Of a DNA stretch of 64,000 nt, positions 25,979 to 34,573 are shown piece after piece; the stretch's first letter is position 1, and every line of letters starts with the position of its first letter. The stretch is taken from NCBI GenBank assembly GCA_963701445.1, contig CAVPAM010000045.1, positions 1-64,000 on the forward strand. The letters run 5' to 3'. The translations under genes were made by a program, and so were the position numbers. The notes below the pieces were generated by a model that had not been told where the DNA came from, did no database searches, and saw nothing but the letters and a program-made list of their open reading frames with translations. Source of the DNA: CAKZLS01 sp963701445 (GTDB taxonomy: Bacteria; Pseudomonadota; Alphaproteobacteria; Rhodospirillales; Defluviicoccaceae).

Positions 25979-27324
25979 TGCGCTACCTGCCGCTCACCCA
26001 GGAAGACCGCCGGCAGATGCTCTCGGTGATCGGCGACGACACCGTCGAGGCCCTGTTCCGCGACGTTCCCGCCGGCGCGCTTCTCTCGGAGCCCGTGGCG
26101 CTTCCCGGCACCCAGGGCGAAATGGCGGTGGAACGGGCGTTCCGGGCGTTCGCGGCCGCCAACGTCAGCCCGGCGTCCGCGCCGTCGTTCCTCGGCGGCG
26201 GCGCCTATCGGCATCACATTCCGGCGACGGTGGATCACCTGATCCAGCGGGGCGAGTTCCTCACCGCCTACACCCCCTATCAGCCGGAGGTGGCGCAGGG
26301 CACGTTGCAGTACCTGTTCGAATTCCAGACCCAGGTGGCGCTGCTGACCGGCATGGACGTGGCCAACGCCTCCATGTACGACGGCGCCACCGCGTGCGCG
26401 GAGGCGGTGATGATGGCCACCCGCACCCGCAAGCGCCGGCGCGCGGTGATCTCCGGCGGGCTGCACCCGCATTACCGCGAAACCACCGCCACCTACGGCA
26501 AGTATACCGACCTCGACATCCACGCACTGCCCCCCGACTGGCGCGGAACGGAGGACGCGGGCGCGGCGATCGACGACAAGACGTCTTGCGTGGTGGTCCA
26601 ATATCCCGACTTCTTCGGCCGTGTGCGGGACTACACGGCGCTCGCCGACGCCTGCCACGCCGCCGGCGCGCTGCTGGTGGTGGTGGTGACGGAAGCGGTC
26701 TCGCTGGGCCTGTTGAAGCCGCCGGGCGAGATGGGCGCGGACATCGTCGCCGGCGAGGGCCAGTCGCTGGGCAACGCCGCCAGCTTCGGCGGCCCCACCG
26801 TGGGCCTCATGGCGGTGCGCGGCAGCTTCCTCCGGCAGATGCCGGGACGGCTGGCGGGCCAGACCGTCGACGTGGACGGCAGACGGGGCTTCGTGCTCAC
26901 GCTGTCCACCCGCGAGCAGCATATCCGCCGGGAAAAGGCCACGAGCAACATCTGCACCAACTCGGGCCTCTGCGCCCTCGCCTTCACCATCCACCTGACG
27001 CTGCTCGGCGAGCAGGGCCTGGTGAGGCTCGCCGAACTCAACCACGCGGCCGCCGTCGAACTCGCCGGCCGGCTGGCGTCGGTGCCCGGCGTGGAGGTGC
27101 TGAACGACACGTTCTTCAACGAACTCACCGTGCGTCTGCCGAAACCGGCCGCGCCGGTGGTGGACGCCATGGCCGGGAGCGGCGTGCTCGGCGGCATTCC
27201 CGTCTCCCGCCTGTACCCGGGAGACCCGGAACTCGCCAATCTGCTGCTGGTGGCCGCCACCGAACTGAACACCGCCGAGGACATGGACGCGCTGGTTTCG
27301 ACGCTCACGGAGGCATTGTCATGA
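25978..27324 (+). CDS. gcvPA: Glycine dehydrogenase (decarboxylating) subunit 1
   Basis: A 448-residue subunit of the split P protein, which with GcvPB decarboxylates glycine and loads the H protein. Typical segments: MRYLPLTQEDRRQMLSVIG, PSFLGGGAYRHHIPA, TAYTPYQPEVAQGTLQ, YDGATACAEAVMMA and REKATSNICTNSGL. The PLP lysine is on the other subunit in the two-gene form. The overlaps, one base with gcvH and four with gcvPB, show tight coupling. Length is normal. Confidence 0.96.
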   Translation: MRYLPLTQEDRRQMLSVIGDDTVEALFRDVPAGALLSEPVALPGTQGEMAVERAFRAFAAANVSPASAPSFLGGGAYRHHIPATVDHLIQRGEFLTAYTPYQPEVAQGTLQYLFEFQTQVALLTGMDVANASMYDGATACAEAVMMATRTRKRRRAVISGGLHPHYRETTATYGKYTDLDIHALPPDWRGTEDAGAAIDDKTSCVVVQYPDFFGRVRDYTALADACHAAGALLVVVVTEAVSLGLLKPPGEMGADIVAGEGQSLGNAASFGGPTVGLMAVRGSFLRQMPGRLAGQTVDVDGRRGFVLTLSTREQHIRREKATSNICTNSGLCALAFTIHLTLLGEQGLVRLAELNHAAAVELAGRLASVPGVEVLNDTFFNELTVRLPKPAAPVVDAMAGSGVLGGIPVSRLYPGDPELANLLLVAATELNTAEDMDALVSTLTEALS

Positions 27325-28835
27325 TCGATCGGGAAGGCACCTTCACCGGCCACCGGGGCCTGGACAAGGAAGAGCCTCTGATCTTCGAGCAGGGCTCGCC
27401 CGGCAAGACCGCCGTGGATCTGCCCGACGCGCCGGAATGCGAGAACCGCCTGGGCGGGCTCGAGCGGCGCGGCCCCATCGGCCTTCCCGGCCTGTCCGAA
27501 CCGGAGGTGGTGCGCCACTACCTCCGCCTCAGCCAAAAGAATTACAGCATCGACGGCGGCTTCTACCCGCTGGGGTCGTGCACCATGAAGCACAATCCCC
27601 GCCTCAACGAAAAAGTCGCCCGCCTGCCGGGCCTGGGCGACCTGCATCCGCTGCAGCCCGTTTCCACCGTGCAGGGCGCGCTGGAACTCATCGACACCTG
27701 CGCCCATTGGCTCAAGGTACTGACCGGCATGCCGGCGGTCACAATGACGCCGGCGGCCGGCGCCCACGGCGAGCTGGTGGGTCTGATGACCATCCGCGCG
27801 GCGCTGGAGGATCGCGGCGACGCCCGCAAGCGCGTCCTCGTGCCGGAATCCGCCCACGGCACCAACCCGGCCACCGCCGCCATGTGCGGATACGCCGTCG
27901 AGTCCATCCCCGCCGACGACCGCGGCCGGGTGGACCTGGCCGTCCTGCGCGAGCGCCTGGACGACGGCGTCGCGGCGGTCATGGTCACCAATCCCAACAC
28001 CTGCGGCCTGTTCGAGAACGACGTCCGGGAGATCGCCACGGCCACGCACGAGGCCGGCGCCTTCTTCTACTGCGACGGCGCCAACTTCAACGCCCTGGTG
28101 GGGCGGGTGCGGCCGGGCGATCTCGGCATCGACTGCATGCACCTCAACCTCCACAAGACCTTCTCCACCCCGCACGGCGGCGGCGGACCGGGCAGCGGTC
28201 CGGTGGTGCTGTCCGAGGCCCTCGCGCCCTTCGCGCCGGTGCCCTACATCGTGCACGGCCCCGACGGATTCACCCTGGTGGAACACGGCGGGGATTCGGA
28301 CGCAAAACCCTTCGGCCGCATCAAGGGCTTCCACGGCCAGTTCGGCATGTTCGTCCGCGCCCTGTCGTACATGATGAGCCTCGGCAGCGACGGCCTCCGC
28401 GACGTCTCCGGCGACGCCGTTCTGTCCGCCAACTACATCCTGGCGGCGCTCAAGGACACCTTCAGCCCCGCCTTCCCGGCGCCGTGCATGCACGAGGTGC
28501 TGTTCGACGACCGCGCCCTCAAGGGCACCGGCGTGTCCACCCTGGACCTGGCCAAGGCGCTGCTGGACGAGGGCTTCCATCCCATGACCGTGTACTTCCC
28601 GCTGGTGGTCCACGGCGCCATGCTGGTGGAGCCGACGGAAACGGAAAGCAAGGCGTCCATCGATTCCTTCATCGGCGCCATGAAGTCCCTGGCCGCCCGC
28701 GCGAAGGCCGGCGACGCCAAGTTCTTCCACGACTCGCCCTTCCTCACGCCCCGGCGCCGTCTCGACGAAACCACCGCCGCCCGCAACCCCATCCTCCGCT
28801 GGCAGCCCCCCGGCCTCGACCAAGCGGCGGAGTAA
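27321..28835 (+). CDS. gcvPB: Glycine dehydrogenase (decarboxylating) subunit 2
   Basis: A 504-residue PLP subunit of the split glycine decarboxylase. The cofactor lysine lies in HLNLHKTFSTPHGGGGPG (near residue 277), with ESAHGTNPATAAMCG and the MVTNPNTCGLFE region marking the active site. The start ATG overlaps the gcvPA stop by four bases. It is the last gene of the operon and is followed after five bases by a perfect GC hairpin. The operon supplies one-carbon units and ammonia from glycine; lpd for the L protein is not in the window. Confidence 0.96.
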   Translation: MIDREGTFTGHRGLDKEEPLIFEQGSPGKTAVDLPDAPECENRLGGLERRGPIGLPGLSEPEVVRHYLRLSQKNYSIDGGFYPLGSCTMKHNPRLNEKVARLPGLGDLHPLQPVSTVQGALELIDTCAHWLKVLTGMPAVTMTPAAGAHGELVGLMTIRAALEDRGDARKRVLVPESAHGTNPATAAMCGYAVESIPADDRGRVDLAVLRERLDDGVAAVMVTNPNTCGLFENDVREIATATHEAGAFFYCDGANFNALVGRVRPGDLGIDCMHLNLHKTFSTPHGGGGPGSGPVVLSEALAPFAPVPYIVHGPDGFTLVEHGGDSDAKPFGRIKGFHGQFGMFVRALSYMMSLGSDGLRDVSGDAVLSANYILAALKDTFSPAFPAPCMHEVLFDDRALKGTGVSTLDLAKALLDEGFHPMTVYFPLVVHGAMLVEPTETESKASIDSFIGAMKSLAARAKAGDAKFFHDSPFLTPRRRLDETTAARNPILRWQPPGLDQAAE

Positions 28836-28840
28836 CGCCC

Positions 28841-28860
28841 CGCGTCGGTGCGCCGACGCG
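28841..28860 (+). terminator. Hairpin directly after gcvPB
   Basis: CGCGTCGG (28841-28848), loop TGCG, CCGACGCG (28853-28860): a perfect eight-base stem starting five bases after the gcvPB stop. There is no T-run, so it may act as a transcript-end stabiliser or a factor-dependent terminator rather than a classical intrinsic one. Confidence 0.6.
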
Positions 28861-29201
28861 TCCATGCGTGGCGCGGCGGTCTTGGCCCGGAGGCGGCGAA
28901 CCGACGCCAGGCAGTTTTTCGAGCAGGGTGATTGTTGCGAAGGGCCGTTGTCCTCGGTTTCGGAATCCGAGGTGAGGCGATCACGAGGAGACGTAGCCCG
29001 CCAGATCGGCGTCGGCGATGGCGACGGTCAGGTAGCTTTTGCGGAAATTTGGGGCGACGCTTGGGCGTTTGGTCCGCCTCGAACGCCTGAACCGCTCGTC
29101 GCGGCTGGCATCGGGTCCGGCCCCCAAGAGAGGGCCAGGACCCGTTCGGCTGGCGGCTCTGGATCGTGGCCGCCGGCCGCGGGTCCCACGCATCCAGACG
29201 G
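28861..29201. other. Intergenic region after the glycine cleavage operon
   Basis: No gene is supported in these 341 bases. Both strands carry Arg-rich open frames typical of GC-rich non-coding sequence. The minus frame ending at 28981 has a more protein-like tail (SYLTVAIADADLAGY), but the preceding 45 residues have no such quality and there is no ribosome site. I see no tRNA or clear hairpin beyond the one directly after gcvPB. Confidence 0.4.
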
Positions 29202-29288
29202 TTAGGTTGTCAGAATTCCGATCGCAATCAGGATCGCGAAAGCAACCGGCAAAATCAGCAAAGTCTTATTCTTGAGCAAAGTTGCCAT
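29202..29288 (-). CDS. 28-residue single-helix membrane peptide
   Basis: ATG 29288 to TAA 29202, on the minus strand. The product is MATLLKNKTLL then ILPVAFAILIAIGILTT: a short Lys-containing N-terminus and one hydrophobic helix of about 19 residues. It has a textbook ribosome site (GGGAGG, six bases before ATG), the helix spans a membrane, and the codons are more A/T-rich than neighbours. It is divergent from the ScfR-type regulator gene, sharing its A/T-rich promoter region. Many bacterial small membrane proteins of this size tune a larger membrane complex; I cannot name a family, and no partner is adjacent on its strand. Confidence 0.5.
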   Translation of the reverse strand: MATLLKNKTLLILPVAFAILIAIGILTT

Positions 29289-29419
29289 TTCAGGCCTCCC
29301 GTTGATGTGTTCTATTCGGCTTGTCTACCCGACCCCGCGTCGGAAGATCTCCTATTAACGATGATCGTAAAGCGTCCCTGTAAGGATTGCAATAACTAGC
29401 TGAAATAGAAAGATTTTTT

Positions 29420-29463
29420 TGTAAATTATTGTTGAAACATTTTTGCGGATGTGTAAATAATTG
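29420..29463. promoter_or_regulatory. Direct repeat upstream of the ScfR-type regulator
   Basis: TGTAAATTATTG (29420-29431) and TGTAAATAATTG (29452-29463) are near-identical 12-mers starting 32 bases apart, about three helical turns. They lie in an unusually A/T-rich stretch just before the regulator start (29495) and about 130 bases upstream of the divergent 28-residue gene. This arrangement fits an autoregulatory operator, but the motif does not equal the TTTGCAAA box reported for related regulators. Confidence 0.45.
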
Positions 29464-29494
29464 ACAGGTCGGGATGGATTGCCGGGAGAGGACG

Positions 29495-31081
29495 ATGGAT
29501 CGGGCGCCCATTGGATTTCGCATCCGCGCGGAGCGAAAGGCACTCGGTCTGACTCAGGCGGAACTCGCCAGCCGCGTGGAAATCTCGCCCTCCTATCTCA
29601 ACCTGATCGAGGCGAACAAACGCCAGATCAGCGGCGCGCTCCTTCAGAAAATCGCCGCCGCGCTCAATGTCGACAAGCATGCCCTGACCGGCCGCGCCGA
29701 GCGGCGCATGATCGCGGATCTGAGGGAGGTGGCGTTCGAACCGCTGCTTCGGCACATTGACCTGTCGCCGGACCTCGCGCCCGATTTGGTGGGGCGCCAC
29801 CCCGGCTGGACCCGCGCGCTGCTGACCCTGTACCGGGCGTGGCGCGATCAGACGGCGATCGCCGGCGCCCTGTCGGACCGGCTGAACCAGGATCCGGTGC
29901 TGGGCGACACCATCCATAGATTGCTGAGCCACGTGACGGCCATCCGCTCGTCCCTTGAAATCCTCAACGACGTGCCGGACATGGACGACCTCCAGCGCCG
30001 GCGTTTCCAGGACATCATCGCCACGGAAAGCGACCGGCTGTCGGAAACCACGCCGTTGCTCGCGAGCCTGTTCGACCAGTCCGCCAGCATATTCCAGTCG
30101 GCGGCCCCCGCCGACGAAGTCGACGATTTCATGCTGCAGCACAGTGCCTGGTTCCCGGCGCTCGAACGGGCCGGCGATGAAATCCGGCAAAGGGTCGCGG
30201 AATACGGTGGAGCCGACGAGGCTTCCCTCGCCGCCTATCTGCGCGCACGGCATGGGACGACCGTCGCGCGGCTGGCTCCGGAGAGCCCCCGCCCGGGCCG
30301 CTTTCGCAATCTGGCGCGGTTCGACGCGGAGGCCAACCAACTCACCTTCCTGTCCAATGCCCCGAGATCCACGCGCCGCTTCCAGTTGGCCCGCCAGATC
30401 GCGCGGGTGGAGGCCGCCGACGCCATCGAGACGTTTCTGCAAGACCCGCTCCTGACCAGCGACACGGCCCGGGACCGGGCCCGGCGCGCGCTTTCCTCCT
30501 ATGTCGCGGGCGTCATCGTTTTTCCCTATGAGGCGTTCCTGCGGGCGGCCGCCGAGTGCCGCCACGACGTGGACGTTCTGTGCCACCGCTACGACACCAG
30601 CTTCGAGCAAACCTGCCACCGGCTGGTAAGCCTGCGAAATCCGGATCAGCCGGGGGTGCCGTTTGCGTTCCTTCGTTCCGACCCGGCCGGATTCACGTCC
30701 AAACGGTTCTCGATCCCTGGCCTGCCCCTGTTGCCGCGCGGCGGACATGCCTGTCCCTTGTGGGCCATCTTCAATTCCCGCCGGACGCCCGGCCGGACCA
30801 TTCGCCGGCTGGTGGAGTTCCCGAATGGAGCCCGCTACCTGATGATCGCCCAGGCGGTGACAAAGCAACCCGTCTCGTTCCATGAGGCGCCGTTCCTGCA
30901 CTCCATCATGTTGACGTGCGACGCGCGGAACGCCGGCCGGACCGTCTACGCGGACGGGTTGGATCTATCGTCGACGCCGGCGGCGATTCCCGTCGGGCCC
31001 AGTTGCCGCATGTGCCCGCGAGCGGATTGCCGCTTCCGCAACGAGGACCAGATCGTCGACCCCGCCATGGCGTTGGGATAG
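29495..31081 (+). CDS. XRE/ScfR-family transcriptional regulator
   Basis: A 528-residue regulator of the short-chain fatty acyl-CoA sensing group (RamB/PccR/ScfR-like). An N-terminal XRE helix-turn-helix, IRAERKALGLTQAELASRVE then SPSYLNLIEANKR, spans about residues 7-60. A central degenerate ImmA/IrrE-like segment (AGVIVFPYEAFLRAAAECRHD) lacks the HExxH zinc site. The C-terminal domain ends with a Cys cluster CRMCPRADCRFR, as in the family. Relatives activate propionate, acetate or glyoxylate-cycle genes in response to acyl-CoA. ATG 29495 is preferred because GGAG precedes it by six bases; ATG 29474 is also in frame. No obvious target operon is adjacent. Confidence 0.92.
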   Translation: MDRAPIGFRIRAERKALGLTQAELASRVEISPSYLNLIEANKRQISGALLQKIAAALNVDKHALTGRAERRMIADLREVAFEPLLRHIDLSPDLAPDLVGRHPGWTRALLTLYRAWRDQTAIAGALSDRLNQDPVLGDTIHRLLSHVTAIRSSLEILNDVPDMDDLQRRRFQDIIATESDRLSETTPLLASLFDQSASIFQSAAPADEVDDFMLQHSAWFPALERAGDEIRQRVAEYGGADEASLAAYLRARHGTTVARLAPESPRPGRFRNLARFDAEANQLTFLSNAPRSTRRFQLARQIARVEAADAIETFLQDPLLTSDTARDRARRALSSYVAGVIVFPYEAFLRAAAECRHDVDVLCHRYDTSFEQTCHRLVSLRNPDQPGVPFAFLRSDPAGFTSKRFSIPGLPLLPRGGHACPLWAIFNSRRTPGRTIRRLVEFPNGARYLMIAQAVTKQPVSFHEAPFLHSIMLTCDARNAGRTVYADGLDLSSTPAAIPVGPSCRMCPRADCRFRNEDQIVDPAMALG

Positions 31082-32028
31082 CGCGGCATCGGACGATCCC
31101 GTTGGCGCGCGGCCAAGGTTGCTCCCCGGCTCGCTTGGAAACTCAGAGCGGATTTCGCTCTCCGGGAAGATCGGCAATTGCCGTGCCAGAATACGGACGG
31201 GCCCGGCCCGTTCACCATGCGAGCTGGCGATAGGAGGCACGGATCGGCGCCCATGTACGCCGCCTCGGGCCACTGAAACCCGGCGGGGCCGGCCATGGTG
31301 GTGATGGGCACGTCCAGATCGGTGCTGCTCACCCGCACCTCGCCGCCGCCCGCCAGCATCAGCGCAAGGCCCCCCGCAACGTCCCAGAAGCGGCCGTTGT
31401 GTTCGATATAGACGTCCACGCGCCCAACGGCCGCGTAGGCCAGCATGACCGAGGCACTGCCCAGCATGCGGACTTTCCGCCACGGCGCGAGGAACCGGCC
31501 GAAGGCGGTGAAGGACTCCTCGCCGCGCGTGAACGCGGCGGGAAAGCCGGTCACCAGGATCGCGCCCGGCGGCTCTGTAACCCCGGTGGCCCGCGCCGGA
31601 ACGCCGTTGACCGTGAGACCGAGCGACCGCCCGCCCATGAACAGCTCGTCGCGATCGAAATCGTAGACGATCCCGAAAATGGGCAGACCCGCGTCGACGA
31701 TCGCCATGGAGACGCCGCAGAACGGGACGCGGCGGCTGAAGTTCATGGTGCCGTCGAGCGGGTCGATGACCCAGTGACGGCGTGGAGGCGCGTTTTCGTC
31801 GGCGCCGTGCCAGCCGGCCTCCTCGCCGAACACGGGAATTCCGGTCTCCGCCACGAGCGCTTTCGCCACGCGCATTTCCGTCTGCAGGTCGCCTTCAACC
31901 TTGATGTCGAAGGCGGTGTTGGAGACCGCGGTCTCGAGCTTGCGGCGGTTGTCGACGAGATTGGCGCCGGCCTCGCGGGCCACGCGCGCGCCGATCGCGG
32001 CGATGGCGGCCAGGTCGAAATCGGTCAT
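30946..32028 (-). CDS. Inositol monophosphatase family phosphatase with aberrant C-terminus
   Basis: The open frame encodes 360 residues. The first 265 form a normal IMPase: DIKVEGDLQTEM, the metal site FGEEAGWH, the WVIDPLDGTMNF signature (Asp, Asp) and GRFWDVAGGLALMLAGGG (final Asp). Relatives end near residue 265-272. Here the frame runs another 95 residues of Arg/Ser-rich sequence antisense over the last 136 bases of the regulator gene. In another frame the sequence after AAYMGA reads PIRASYRQLAW and stops at 31212, which would give a normal-length protein. I infer a one-base indel near 31250. Third gene of the SDR-cyclase-phosphatase operon, 34 bases after the cyclase. Confidence 0.75.
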   Translation of the reverse strand: MTDFDLAAIAAIGARVAREAGANLVDNRRKLETAVSNTAFDIKVEGDLQTEMRVAKALVAETGIPVFGEEAGWHGADENAPPRRHWVIDPLDGTMNFSRRVPFCGVSMAIVDAGLPIFGIVYDFDRDELFMGGRSLGLTVNGVPARATGVTEPPGAILVTGFPAAFTRGEESFTAFGRFLAPWRKVRMLGSASVMLAYAAVGRVDVYIEHNGRFWDVAGGLALMLAGGGEVRVSSTDLDVPITTMAGPAGFQWPEAAYMGADPCLLSPARMVNGPGPSVFWHGNCRSSRRAKSALSFQASRGATLAARQRDRPMPRYPNAMAGSTIWSSLRKRQSARGHMRQLGPTGIAAGVDDRSNPSA

Positions 32029-32062
32029 GCCCGGTGCTCCTCGATCGTTGGCGGGGTCGTCG

Positions 32063-33137
32063 TCACGGTTTCAGCCACTCCTGTCCCCGGAAATAGCCGT
32101 CGATGAACGCGACCATGGCGTCGTCGTCGGGCAGCGGCGTCTTGAACATGTCGCCGATGCCGCGCGTCAGGATCACGTTGATCTGGTTGCCGATGTTCTT
32201 CTTGTCCTGACGGATCGCGCCCCAGTAGGCCGCCGTTTCCACCGCCGGGCAGTCGTCGGGGGACCAGATATGGCGGAGCGCGCCATGCACGTCGCGCCGG
32301 ACGGCTTCATCCAGCAGGCCCATGCGCACCGATACCCGGTTGGCGAGCTCCATGCCGATGGCCACGGCGATGCCATGGGGAACGGCGTAGTGGGTGGCCA
32401 CTTCCAGGGCGTGGCCGAAGGTGTGGCCGTAGTTGAACACGTTGCGCGGGCCGGCGTCGAATTCGTCGCGCTCGATCATCGCCTTCTTGATGGACAGGCT
32501 GCGCGAAATGAAGGCGTGGAGGATGGCGTCGTCCCTCAGCGCGTTCGCGACCCGCGCGGCCGCCCAGCGGTAGTCCTCGTCGCCCGAGACCAGGAAATAG
32601 TGGAACATCTCGCCGAGGCCGGCGCGCAGCTCGATGGCCGGAAGGGTCTTGAGAAACCGCGTGTCGATATAGATGGCGCGCGCCGCGTGGAACGATCCGA
32701 GCTGGTTCTTGGTTTCGCGGAAATTGATGGAGGTCTTGCTGCCGATGCAACTGTCGCACTGGGCCAGCAGGGTCGTGGGCACGAACACCCAGTCCGAGCC
32801 GCGCTTGAAGATGGACGCGGTGAAGGACACGAGATCCTGCACCACGCCGCCGCCGACGGCGATCAGGCGCGAGCCCTTGCCCATGTTGCGATCGATCATG
32901 GTCTGGATCAGCGGCGCCACCTGGTCGAAGGACTTGGCCTCCTCGGTGGCGTCCATCAGCATCACCGTCCGGCCGCTCAACGCCTCCGACAGCGCCGGAT
33001 AGAGCTCGTGAACGACGCGATCCATGACCACAGAGATCCGCCGGCGCCACCTGCTCGTCCAGCACCTTGGCGATGTCGCCGGTGAAGTGGACGTGGTACT
33101 CGCCACGGTAGCTTTGAATGCCAAATGTCTCAGACAT
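32063..33137 (-). pseudogene. Sugar-phosphate cyclase, 3-dehydroquinate-synthase-like, one-base frameshift
   Basis: The N-terminus MSETFGIQSYRGEYHVHFTG runs to APADL in one frame (start ATG 33137, overlapping the SDR stop). From VVMDRVVHELYPALSEAL the rest continues in another frame to 32063. Reading CTCTGTGGTC as CTCGTGGTC restores ADLVVMDRVV, so one extra T near 33035 explains the break. The body has DHQS-superfamily features: AVGGGVVQDLVSF (NAD loop), FVPTTLLAQCDSCIGSKTSINF, ETKNQLGSFHAARAIYIDT, and zinc-site HTFGHALE. The QCDSCIGSKTSINF signature differs from AroB, so it is probably not shikimate-pathway but a cyclase of another sugar phosphate. Confidence 0.82.
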
Positions 33138-33885
33138 GGGTAAAGCCTCCGTCGACCACGATGTTCTGGCCGGTCATGTAGCTGTTGGCCGGGCTGGCCA
33201 GAAAAAACACCACCTCGGCGATCTCGCCCGGGTCGGCCATGCGTCGCATGGGAACCTGCGCCGCCAGGTCGCGCATTTCCTGGTCCGACAGGCTGCGGCG
33301 GGTCAGGTCGGTCAGCACGAACCCGGGGGAGACGCAGTTCACCTGAATGTTGTCGGCCGCCAGGTCCGTCGCCGCCGAGCGGGTCAGGCCGGCAATGCCC
33401 GACTTGGCCGTGCAGTACATGGTCCGCCCCTTCTTGGTGATCACGCTCCAGATGGACCCGATATTGACGATCTTGCCGCCGCCGGCCGCCCTCATGGGCG
33501 TCGCGGCCGCCTGGGTGATGAGATAGGGCGCCCGCAGGTTGACATTCTGCACGGCGTCGTACTCGGCCGGAGTCGCCTCGTCGATGGGCTTGATGATGTT
33601 GATCCCAGCGTTGTTGACGCACGCGTCGAGCCTGGGCAGCGCGCGGATCCCCGCCGCCAGCGCCTCGGTCTCGCCGGGGTCGGAGAGGTCGGCGGCGATG
33701 TAGCGGAACGCGCCGTCCGCGAACGGCAACGCCGGCAGATCGGCCTCGGACGTCTTGCCGGTGAGGATCAGATCGTATCCGCCGGCGCCGAACTTCTCCG
33801 CGATCGCCAGTCCGATCCCGCGGATGCCCCCCGTGATCAGGGCGACCGGGCGCGACGCACCGCGCGTGCTCGTGATCTCCGCCAT
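33130..33885 (-). CDS. Short-chain dehydrogenase/reductase
   Basis: A 251-residue classical SDR: TGGIRGIGLAIAEKFG is the dinucleotide-binding glycine motif (about 17-32), NNAGI at about 90-94, catalytic Ser in the NIGSIWS region (about 143), and YCTAKSGIAG (Tyr-x-x-x-Lys, about 156-165). It ends with a VDGGFTHV terminus typical of FabG-like enzymes. The stop overlaps the cyclase start by eight bases, so these genes are coupled. As first gene of an operon with a sugar-phosphate cyclase and a phosphatase, it probably reduces or oxidises a cyclitol intermediate, but the substrate is inference. Confidence 0.92.
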   Translation of the reverse strand: MAEITSTRGASRPVALITGGIRGIGLAIAEKFGAGGYDLILTGKTSEADLPALPFADGAFRYIAADLSDPGETEALAAGIRALPRLDACVNNAGINIIKPIDEATPAEYDAVQNVNLRAPYLITQAAATPMRAAGGGKIVNIGSIWSVITKKGRTMYCTAKSGIAGLTRSAATDLAADNIQVNCVSPGFVLTDLTRRSLSDQEMRDLAAQVPMRRMADPGEIAEVVFFLASPANSYMTGQNIVVDGGFTHV

Positions 33886-34048
33886 GGCAAGTGCCCCTCT
33901 TATTCGTCCTTGGCGTTGGTGTAACGTCCGCGACCGTGCCTATATCCGTATTGGCGGCGGGCGTCTACCGGGCAGGTGGGTTCCACATGCCCTGGATATG
34001 CCGCGCCAGCCTTGTATAATAAGCGAAACGGTGGAGGAGAGAGGATCC

Positions 34049-34456
34049 GTGAGCGACGATATTCCCAGCATTCTTTCGCATGTCTCCATCGGCACCAACG
34101 ATTTCGAGCGCGCCGTGGCGTTCTATGACCGGGTCATGTCGACCCTCGGGTGCCGCAAGGTCGAGGATTTTCCGGGCGCCGTGGCCTACGGAAAACGGTT
34201 TCCCGAGTTCTGGGTGCAAACGCCGCTGGACGGCAAGCCGGCGACGGTCGGTAACGGCGCCCACGTCGGCTTCATCGCGCCGTCGAGGGAGGCGGTGGAC
34301 GCCTTCCATCGCGAGGCCCTGGCGGCCGGCGGCGCCGACGACGGCGCTCCCGGCTCCCGTCCCGACTACGGCCCGGCCTACTACGGCGGCTTCATCCGCG
34401 ATCCCGACGGCCACAAGATCGAGGCCACGTTCTGGGACATGGCGCTGGCGACATGA
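34049..34456 (+). CDS. VOC (glyoxalase/bleomycin resistance) family protein
   Basis: A 135-residue protein with a paired beta-alpha-beta-beta-beta VOC fold: SHVSIGTNDFERAVAFYDRVM at the start, FWVQTPLDGKPATVGNGAHVGF in the middle and GFIRDPDGHKIEATFWDM at the end. Potential metal ligands include His in SHVSIG, His in GAHVGF and Glu in KIEATF. The GTG start is supported by GGAGGAGAGAGGA upstream. Members include glyoxalases, dioxygenases and fosfomycin-type resistance proteins; the substrate cannot be assigned. It is a single gene ahead of gltA. Confidence 0.88.
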   Translation: MSDDIPSILSHVSIGTNDFERAVAFYDRVMSTLGCRKVEDFPGAVAYGKRFPEFWVQTPLDGKPATVGNGAHVGFIAPSREAVDAFHREALAAGGADDGAPGSRPDYGPAYYGGFIRDPDGHKIEATFWDMALAT

Positions 34457-34573
34457 CAATCGGTTCGCCCCCGCCCTTGACCCGCGCCCCGTGGCCAGCA
34501 TGATAGGGGCCGGTATGGTGAACCGGCCCGAGCCGGTCTCAAGAAACGTCTTTCGCTCACAGGAGCCTTGTTG

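Noticed and set aside
28981..29193. A 70-codon minus-strand frame after the gcv operon.
   Set aside because: Only the last 20 residues look protein-like; the rest is Arg-rich noise and there is no ribosome site.
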